A stretch of DNA of 12,034 nt from Paracoccaceae bacterium (GTDB lineage: Bacteria; Pseudomonadota; Alphaproteobacteria; Rhodobacterales; Rhodobacteraceae), in contig WFPZ01000070.1 in the NCBI GenBank assembly GCA_015487335.1, positions 1 through 12,034 on the forward strand, given 5' to 3'. A program made the position numbers and the translations under genes. The notes under the pieces were generated by a model. The model was not told the origin of the DNA, did not search any database, and was given only the letters and a program-made list of their open reading frames with translations. This document shows, one piece after another, positions 5,500 to 12,034 of this stretch; positions within the stretch are counted from its first letter, which is position 1; the number at the start of each line of letters is the position of its first letter.

Positions 5500-6693
5500 A
5501 TGAACATTCATGAATATCAGGCCAAGGCGCTGCTGCGCAGCTACGGCGCCCCGGTGTCCGACGGCCGCGTCGTCCTGCGCGCCGAAGAAGCCAAGACGGC
5601 CGCCGGCCAGCTCGACGGGCCGCTGTGGGTGGTCAAGGCGCAGATCCACGCCGGCGGCCGCGGCAAGGGCAAGTTCAAGGAGGCCGACGCAGGCGATGGA
5701 GGCGGCGTTCGTCTGGCCCGCTCGGTGGAAGAGGCCGCCGACGAGGCCCGCCGGATGCTTGGCCGCACGCTCGTGACCAAGCAGACCGGCCCGGCCGGCA
5801 AGCAGGTGGGCCGCGTCTATATCGAGGAAGGCTCGGGCATCGAGCGCGAGCTTTACCTGGCGCTTCTGGTCGATCGCGCCACCAGCCGCATCTCCTTCGT
5901 CTGCTCTACCGAGGGCGGCATGGACATCGAGGAAGTGGCCGCCAGCACGCCGGACAGGATCCTCAGTTTCTCCGTCGATCCGGCCACCGGCTACCAGCCC
6001 TTCCACGGCCGGCGCATCGCCTTTGCGCTGGGGCTCGAGGGGCCGCAGGTAAAGCAGTGCATCCAGCTGACGGACACGCTCTACCGGCTGTTCGTCGAGA
6101 AAGACGCCGAGATGATCGAGATCAACCCCCTGATCGTCACCGATAAGGGCGACCTGAAGTGCCTCGATGCCAAGATGGGCTTCGACGGCAACGCGCTTTA
6201 CCGCCACCCCGACATCGCCGAGCTGCGCGACACTTCCGAGGAAGACCCCAAGGAACTGGAAGCCAGCAAGTACGATCTCAACTACATCGCGCTGGATGGC
6301 GAGATCGGCTGCATGGTCAACGGCGCCGGGCTGGCCATGGCGACGATGGACATCATCAAGCTCTACGGTGCCTCGCCCGCCAACTTCCTCGACGTGGGCG
6401 GCGGCGCCACCCGCGAAAAGGTGACAGAGGCCTTCAAGATCATCACCTCCGACCCCAACGTGAAGGGGATCCTGGTCAACATCTTCGGCGGCATCATGCG
6501 ATGCGACGTGATCGCCGAGGGCGTGGTGGCGGCCGTCAGGGAAGTGGGCCTGAAGGTGCCGCTGGTGGTGCGCCTTGAGGGCACCAACGTGGAGAAGGGC
6601 AAGGAGATCATCGAGAACTCCGGCCTGAACGTGATCGCGGCGGACGATCTGGCCGACGCGGCAAGGAAGATCGTGAAAGCGGTGAAGGGGTAG
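5500..6693 (+). CDS. sucC: Succinyl-CoA synthetase (ADP-forming) beta subunit
   Basis: With SucD it converts succinyl-CoA, ADP and phosphate to succinate, CoA and ATP, the substrate-level phosphorylation step of the TCA cycle. The 397-residue product has an N-terminal ATP-grasp domain. The nucleotide-binding AGGRGKG lies at 51-57, and N209 (in EINPL) and D223 (in CLDAKM) fit the magnesium ligands N199 and D213 of E. coli SucC. The C-terminal ligase domain includes DVGGGATREKV (298-308) and VNIFGGIMRCDVIAEG (326-341). The ATG at 5500 gives the invariant start MNIHEYQAK; an in-frame ATG at 5380 would add 40 residues foreign to the family and would overlap the operator pair. The ribosome-binding site, GGGAAAG, is moderate. 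This is the first gene of sucCDAB, and sucD begins four bases after its stop. Confidence 0.97.
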   Translation: MNIHEYQAKALLRSYGAPVSDGRVVLRAEEAKTAAGQLDGPLWVVKAQIHAGGRGKGKFKEADAGDGGGVRLARSVEEAADEARRMLGRTLVTKQTGPAGKQVGRVYIEEGSGIERELYLALLVDRATSRISFVCSTEGGMDIEEVAASTPDRILSFSVDPATGYQPFHGRRIAFALGLEGPQVKQCIQLTDTLYRLFVEKDAEMIEINPLIVTDKGDLKCLDAKMGFDGNALYRHPDIAELRDTSEEDPKELEASKYDLNYIALDGEIGCMVNGAGLAMATMDIIKLYGASPANFLDVGGGATREKVTEAFKIITSDPNVKGILVNIFGGIMRCDVIAEGVVAAVREVGLKVPLVVRLEGTNVEKGKEIIENSGLNVIAADDLADAARKIVKAVKG

Positions 6694-6697
6694 GCGG

Positions 6698-7579
<882 letters not shown>

Positions 7580-7584
7580 GCATG

Positions 7585-7607
7585 GCCCGCCCGGCACGCG
7601 GGCGGGC
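7585..7607 (+). other. Strong intercistronic hairpin between sucD and sucA
   Basis: GCCCGCCCG (7585-7593) pairs perfectly with CGGGCGGGC (7599-7607) around a five-base loop, all G-C pairs. It begins six bases after the sucD stop and ends 25 bases before the sucA ATG, filling nearly half of the 53-bp gap. No T-run follows, so a full terminator is unlikely. It could block 3'-exonuclease decay of sucCD mRNA or partly reduce readthrough, allowing different levels of SucCD and SucAB. That role is inferred. Confidence 0.55.
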
Positions 7608-7632
7608 GCCATACATGTGATCGAGGTACCCC

Positions 7633-10584
7633 ATGACCGATCAACCGAGCAACGACATCTTCCGCGCATCATCCTTTCTGCAGGGGCACAACGCCGAGTA
7701 TATCGAGCAGCTCCATGCCCGGTACGCCCGCGACCCGGAAGCCGTCGATGAAACCTGGCGCGAGTTCTTCCGCCAGCTCGGCGACAGCGAGGCCGATGCC
7801 GAGCGCGAGGCCGCCGGCCCCTCCTGGGCGCGCCCCGACTGGCCGCCCTTGCCCCATGACGAGCTGACCGCCGCCCTGGACGGCCAGTGGGCGGAAGAGC
7901 CGAAGAAGGCGGGCGAGAAGATCCGAGCCAAGGCGGCCGAAAAGGGGGTCTCGCTCAGCGACGAGCAGGTGCGGCGGGCGGTGCTCGACTCGATCCGCGC
8001 GCTGATGCTTATCCGCGCCTATCGCATCCGCGGCCATCTCGTGGCCGATCTCGACCCGCTCGGCCTGCGTGAAAAGACCCACCACCCCGAGCTGGACCCC
8101 AAATCCTACGGCTTCACCGAAGCCGACATGGACCGGCCGATCTTCATCGACAACGTGCTGGGGCTGCAGATCGCCACGATGCGCGAGATTCTCGACATCG
8201 TGAAACGCACCTACTGCGGCACCTTCGCGCTGCAGTACATGCACATCTCCGACCCCGAGCAGGCCAGCTGGCTGAAGGAGCGCATCGAAGGGTATGGCAA
8301 GGAGATCTCCTTCACCCGGAAGGGCCGTCGCGCGATCCTCAACAAGCTGGTCGAGGCCGAGGGTTTCGAGAAGTTCCTGCATGTCAAGTACATGGGCACC
8401 AAGCGCTTCGGGCTGGACGGCGGCGAGGCGCTGATCCCGGCGATGGAGCAGATCATCAAGCGCGGCGGGGCGCTGGGGGTGAAGGAAATCGTCATCGGCA
8501 TGCCCCACCGCGGCCGGCTGAACATCCTGGCCAACGTGATGGGCAAGCCATACCGCGCCATCTTCAACGAGTTCCAGGGCGGCAGCTTCAAGCCGGACGA
8601 CGTGGACGGATCGGGCGACGTGAAATACCATCTCGGCGCCTCCTCGGACCGCGAGTTCGACGGCAACAAGGTGCACCTCAGCCTGACGGCGAACCCCTCG
8701 CACCTGGAGGCCGTCAACCCGGTGGTGCTGGGCAAGGCCCGCGCCAAGCAGGACCAGCACAACGACACCGAGCGCCGCGCCGTCCTACCGGTGCTTCTGC
8801 ATGGCGACGCGGCCTTTGCCGGCCAGGGCGTGGTCGCCGAATGCTTCGGCCTCTCGGGGCTGAAGGGGCACCGCACCGGCGGCACCATCCATATCGTGGT
8901 GAACAACCAGATCGGCTTCACCACCGCGCCGCATTTCAGCCGTTCCTCGCCCTATCCCACCGACATCGCGCTGATGGTCGAGGCGCCGATCTTCCACGTC
9001 AACGGCGACGACCCGGAGGCCGTCGTGCACGCCGCCAAGGTGGCCACCGAGTTCCGCCAGAAGTTCGGCAAGGACGTGGTGATCGACATGTTCTGCTACC
9101 GCCGCTTCGGCCACAACGAGGGCGACGAGCCCATGTTCACCAACCCGCTGATGTACAAGCGGATCAAGCGTCACAAGACGACGCTGCAGCTGTATACCGA
9201 GCGGCTGGTGAAGGACGGGCTGATCCCCGAGGGCGAGATCGAGGACATGAAGGCGGCCTTCCAGGCCCATCTGAACGCGGAATTCGAAGCCGCGAAGGAC
9301 TACAAGCCCAACAAGGCCGACTGGCTGGATGGCCGCTGGTCTCACCTTGACCGCGAGGGCAAGGAATATCAGCGCGGCCAGACCGCAATTTCCGAAAAGC
9401 TCATGGCCGAGATCGGCGCCGCCCTGACCCGGCCGCCCGAGAATTTTCCGCTGCACCGCACGGTTGCCCGCCTGCTGGAGCACCGGGCCGAGATGTTCCG
9501 CACCGGCCGGGGCTTCGACTGGGCCACCGCCGAGGCGCTGGCCTTCGGCTCGCTTCTGACGGAAAACTACCCGGTCCGCCTGTCCGGCCAGGACAGCACC
9601 CGCGGCACCTTCTCGCAGCGCCACGCGGCACTCGTAAATCAGGAAACGGAAGAGCGTTACTACCCGCTCAACCACATCCGCGAGGGCCAGGCCAATTTCG
9701 AGGTCATCGACTCGATGCTGTCGGAATACGCGGTGCTGGGCTTCGAATACGGTTATTCGCTGGCCGAACCCAATGCGCTGGTGCTGTGGGAGGCCCAGTT
9801 CGGCGATTTCGCCAATGGCGCCCAGATCATGTTCGACCAGTTCATCTCTTCGGGCGAACGCAAGTGGCTGCGCATGTCGGGGCTGGTGATGCTGCTGCCC
9901 CACGGCTTCGAGGGACAGGGGCCGGAGCACTCTTCCGCCCGGCTCGAGCGCTTCCTGCAGCTGAGCGCCGAGGACAACTGGATTGTCGCCAACTGCACGA
10001 CCCCGGCGAACTACTTTCACATCCTGCGCCGGCAGCTGCACCGCAACTACCGCAAGCCGCTGGTGCTGATGACCCCCAAGTCGCTGCTGCGTCACAAGCT
10101 GGCCACCTCCAATGCCGAGGAGTTCACCACCGGCAGCTCCTTCCACCGGGTGCTGTGGGATGATGCCCAGAAGGGCCAGTCGCAAACCCGCCTGCAGCCC
10201 GACGACAAGATCCGCCGGGTGGTGATGTGCTCGGGCAAGGTATATTACGACCTGCTGGAAGAGCGCGACGCGCGCGGTATCGACGACATCTACCTGCTCA
10301 GGATCGAGCAGTTCTACCCCTTCCCGGCACTCAGCCTGGTCAAGGAACTGGGCCGCTTCCCCCAGGCCGAAATGGTCTGGTGCCAGGAAGAGCCCAGAAA
10401 CCAGGGGGCCTGGAGCTTCATCGAACCGAATCTCGAATGGGTGCTGACCCGCATCAAGGCCAGATACTCGCGCCCGGTCTATGTCGGCCGGAACGCCTCG
10501 GCCTCGCCCGCCACCGGGCTGGCCAGCCAGCACAAGGCTCAACAGACGGCGCTCGTCAACGATGCGCTGACCATCAAGGGATAA
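7633..10584 (+). CDS. sucA: 2-oxoglutarate dehydrogenase E1 component
   Basis: This thiamine-diphosphate enzyme decarboxylates 2-oxoglutarate and transfers the succinyl group to lipoyl groups on SucB. The 983-residue length is normal for alphaproteobacteria. The N-terminal E2-binding segment, with FLQGHNAEYIEQLHARY and WREFF, occupies about residues 14-50. Next come RAYRIRGHL (about 134-142) and the TPP domain: GMPHRGRLN with H292 (H260 in E. coli), LHGDAAFAGQG with D392, and NNQIGFTT with N425 as cofactor and metal ligands. The transketolase-like pyrimidine domain and C-terminal domain follow, with LPHGFEGQGPEHSSAR and the C-terminal WCQEEPRNQGAW. GAGGT precedes the ATG by about six bases. 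The gap to sucD contains a strong hairpin; the gap to sucB is six bases. No frameshift or missing motif was seen. Confidence 0.98.
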   Translation: MTDQPSNDIFRASSFLQGHNAEYIEQLHARYARDPEAVDETWREFFRQLGDSEADAEREAAGPSWARPDWPPLPHDELTAALDGQWAEEPKKAGEKIRAKAAEKGVSLSDEQVRRAVLDSIRALMLIRAYRIRGHLVADLDPLGLREKTHHPELDPKSYGFTEADMDRPIFIDNVLGLQIATMREILDIVKRTYCGTFALQYMHISDPEQASWLKERIEGYGKEISFTRKGRRAILNKLVEAEGFEKFLHVKYMGTKRFGLDGGEALIPAMEQIIKRGGALGVKEIVIGMPHRGRLNILANVMGKPYRAIFNEFQGGSFKPDDVDGSGDVKYHLGASSDREFDGNKVHLSLTANPSHLEAVNPVVLGKARAKQDQHNDTERRAVLPVLLHGDAAFAGQGVVAECFGLSGLKGHRTGGTIHIVVNNQIGFTTAPHFSRSSPYPTDIALMVEAPIFHVNGDDPEAVVHAAKVATEFRQKFGKDVVIDMFCYRRFGHNEGDEPMFTNPLMYKRIKRHKTTLQLYTERLVKDGLIPEGEIEDMKAAFQAHLNAEFEAAKDYKPNKADWLDGRWSHLDREGKEYQRGQTAISEKLMAEIGAALTRPPENFPLHRTVARLLEHRAEMFRTGRGFDWATAEALAFGSLLTENYPVRLSGQDSTRGTFSQRHAALVNQETEERYYPLNHIREGQANFEVIDSMLSEYAVLGFEYGYSLAEPNALVLWEAQFGDFANGAQIMFDQFISSGERKWLRMSGLVMLLPHGFEGQGPEHSSARLERFLQLSAEDNWIVANCTTPANYFHILRRQLHRNYRKPLVLMTPKSLLRHKLATSNAEEFTTGSSFHRVLWDDAQKGQSQTRLQPDDKIRRVVMCSGKVYYDLLEERDARGIDDIYLLRIEQFYPFPALSLVKELGRFPQAEMVWCQEEPRNQGAWSFIEPNLEWVLTRIKARYSRPVYVGRNASASPATGLASQHKAQQTALVNDALTIKG

Positions 10585-10590
10585 CCGAAC

Positions 10591-12034
10591 ATGTCCGTAG
10601 AAGTGCGTGTGCCCACGCTTGGGGAAAGTGTAACCGAGGCCACCGTCGCCACCTGGTTCAAGAAACCGGGTGATGCGGTAACCGCCGACGAGATGCTGTG
10701 CGAGCTGGAAACCGACAAGGTGACGGTCGAAGTGCCCGCGCCGGTGTCGGGCACCCTTGGCGAGATCGTCGCCGCCGAGGGCGAGACCGTCGCCGTCGAC
10801 GCCCTGCTGGCCACCATCGAGGAAGGCGCCGCAGCCGAAGCCCGGCCGCAGCAGGCCCCTGCCGCCACAGCCGCCGCCAGCCCGGCCGGAACGGCCGAGC
10901 CTGCCGCGGCCAGCGTCGATGTCATGGTTCCGGCCCTTGGCGAAAGCGTCACCGAGGCCACGGTTTCCAGCTGGTTCAAGAAGGTGGGCGACAGCGTCGC
11001 CCAGGACGAGATGCTGTGCGAACTGGAAACCGACAAGGTGTCCGTCGAGGTGCCTGCCCCCGCCGCCGGCGTGCTCAGCGAGATCCTCGCCGGCGAGGGC
11101 GAAACCGTCGAGGCCGGAGCCCGGCTGGCGGTGATTGCCGCCGGCGAGGGCGCCGCGGTCGCGGCACCTGGCCCCGCTGCGGCTGACGTTTCGGCGCCGC
11201 AAGCCCCGAAAGCCACCGCCACCGGCCCCGAAGATGCGCCCTCGGCGAAAAAGCTGATGGCCGAACACGGCCTGTCGCCCGAGAAGATCACCGGCACCGG
11301 CAAGGATGGGCGGATCATGAAGGAAGACGTGCTCAGGGCCCTGGCCGAACCTGCGCCCGCGCCCCAGGCGCAACCCGCCGCCCCGCGCGCTCCGGTCCCG
11401 GCCGAAGACGCCGCGCGCGAAGAGCGGGTGAAGATGACCCGCCTGCGCCAGACCATCGCGCGGCGGCTCAAGGATGCCCAGAACACCGCCGCCATCCTCA
11501 CCACCTACAACGAGGTGGACATGTCGGCGATCATGGACCTGCGCAAGCAGTACAAGGAGCTGTTCGAGAAGAAACACGGCGTGAAGCTCGGCTTCATGTC
11601 CTTCTTCACCAAGGCCTGCTGCCATGCGCTGAAGGAGGTGCCCGAAGTCAATGCCGAGATCGACGGCACCGATATCGTCTACAAGAACTTCGTGCACATG
11701 GGTATCGCCGTGGGCACGCCCCAGGGCCTGGTGGTGCCCGTGGTGCGCAATGCCGATGCACTCTCGTTTGCGGAGATCGAGAAGAAGATCAACGAACTGG
11801 GCAAGAGGGCCCGTGAAGGCAAGCTGAGCCTCGCCGAGATGCAGGGCGGCACCTTCACCATCTCCAACGGCGGGGTTTACGGGTCGCTGATGTCATCGCC
11901 CATTCTCAACCCGCCGCAATCGGGTATCCTCGGCATGCACAAGATCCAGGACCGCCCCGTGGTGGTGAATGGCGAAATCGTGATCCGGCCGATGATGTAT
12001 CTGGCCCTGTCCTATGACCACCGCATCGTGGACG
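10591..12034 (+). CDS. sucB: Dihydrolipoyl succinyltransferase (2-oxoglutarate dehydrogenase E2), 3' end cut by window
   Basis: This is the core E2 subunit, which moves the succinyl group from SucA to CoA; the symbol odhB is also used. The frame is open for 481 codons to the window edge. Two lipoyl domains are present, about residues 3-78 and 109-184, each with ETDKV (lipoyl lysines K43 and K149), separated by an Ala/Pro linker. A peripheral-subunit-binding domain (about 216-252, with GTGKDGRI) and a second Ala/Pro linker follow, then the catalytic domain from about 270. The frame ends in SYDHRIVD, so the catalytic His and Asp are present but the following Gly and C-terminus are missing. E. 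coli SucB has one lipoyl domain; two are, as I recall, usual in Rhodobacterales. The ATG is six bases after the sucA stop, and AAGGG lies rather far upstream (ten bases). Confidence 0.97.
   Translation, partial: MSVEVRVPTLGESVTEATVATWFKKPGDAVTADEMLCELETDKVTVEVPAPVSGTLGEIVAAEGETVAVDALLATIEEGAAAEARPQQAPAATAAASPAGTAEPAAASVDVMVPALGESVTEATVSSWFKKVGDSVAQDEMLCELETDKVSVEVPAPAAGVLSEILAGEGETVEAGARLAVIAAGEGAAVAAPGPAAADVSAPQAPKATATGPEDAPSAKKLMAEHGLSPEKITGTGKDGRIMKEDVLRALAEPAPAPQAQPAAPRAPVPAEDAAREERVKMTRLRQTIARRLKDAQNTAAILTTYNEVDMSAIMDLRKQYKELFEKKHGVKLGFMSFFTKACCHALKEVPEVNAEIDGTDIVYKNFVHMGIAVGTPQGLVVPVVRNADALSFAEIEKKINELGKRAREGKLSLAEMQGGTFTISNGGVYGSLMSSPILNPPQSGILGMHKIQDRPVVVNGEIVIRPMMYLALSYDHRIVD
10687..11040 (+). 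repeat. Direct repeat: near-identical cores of the two lipoyl domains of sucB
   Basis: The 36-base segments 10687-10722 and 11005-11040 differ at one base, a synonymous Glu codon. They encode DEMLCELETDKV in each lipoyl domain, centred on the modified lysine. The offset is 318 bases (106 codons). Outside this core the domain copies are diverged at both DNA and protein level, for example at the start of each domain and in the linkers. The units trace to a tandem domain duplication. Matching codons in the core suggest either gene conversion or codon constraint. Confidence 0.75.

Noticed and set aside
8785..11697. 970-codon open frame antisense to sucA and sucB
   Set aside because: It lies wholly opposite two well-supported genes. 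Its translation is rich in Gly, Arg, His and Ala without recognisable domains, typical of the shadow frame of GC-rich coding DNA.

Overview
The window is a central-carbon-metabolism locus from an alphaproteobacterium, most likely a member of the Rhodobacterales (Rhodobacteraceae or Roseobacteraceae). Four things point there: high GC content, the sdhCDA gene order, a SucB with two lipoyl domains, and two ethylmalonyl-CoA-pathway genes placed between the sdh genes and mdh-sucCDAB. From memory, Rhodobacter sphaeroides has a closely similar neighbourhood. No genus can be named from the sequence alone.

Layout. Minus strand, 1-850: sdhC, sdhD and the first 23 codons of sdhA, transcribed leftward out of the window. 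Minus strand, 1020-3513: a tight three-gene unit, read in the order mcl2-like CoA-ester lyase/thioesterase, NnrU-family membrane protein, mesaconyl-CoA hydratase (mch). A short divergent intergenic region (3514-3676) separates this unit from plus-strand genes. These are a small secreted protein of unknown function (3677-3994), a 312-bp gap, malate dehydrogenase (4307-5269), a 230-bp regulatory gap, and then sucC, sucD, sucA and sucB. sucB is cut by the right edge just at its catalytic motif.

How the genes work together. SucA and SucB (with Lpd encoded elsewhere) make succinyl-CoA from 2-oxoglutarate, SucCD convert it to succinate, Sdh oxidises succinate to fumarate, and Mdh oxidises malate to oxaloacetate. 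Mch and the Mcl2-like enzyme belong to acetyl-CoA assimilation through the ethylmalonyl-CoA pathway, which delivers malate (from malyl-CoA) and succinyl-CoA (from propionyl-CoA) into the same cycle. The locus therefore couples the TCA cycle to growth on acetate-type substrates.

I found no mobile element, CRISPR array, RNA gene or unknown multi-gene system. The most notable non-coding signal is a pair of perfect GTGATCAC palindromes, exactly 21 bp apart, upstream of sdhC (983-1011). It occurs again with the same spacing upstream of sucC (5363-5391). This looks like one regulator controlling both halves of the succinate branch. Other points are a TTGC/GCAA palindrome family in the mcl2 and mdh upstream regions, a strong hairpin between sucD and sucA, and near-identical DNA in the two lipoyl domains of sucB.
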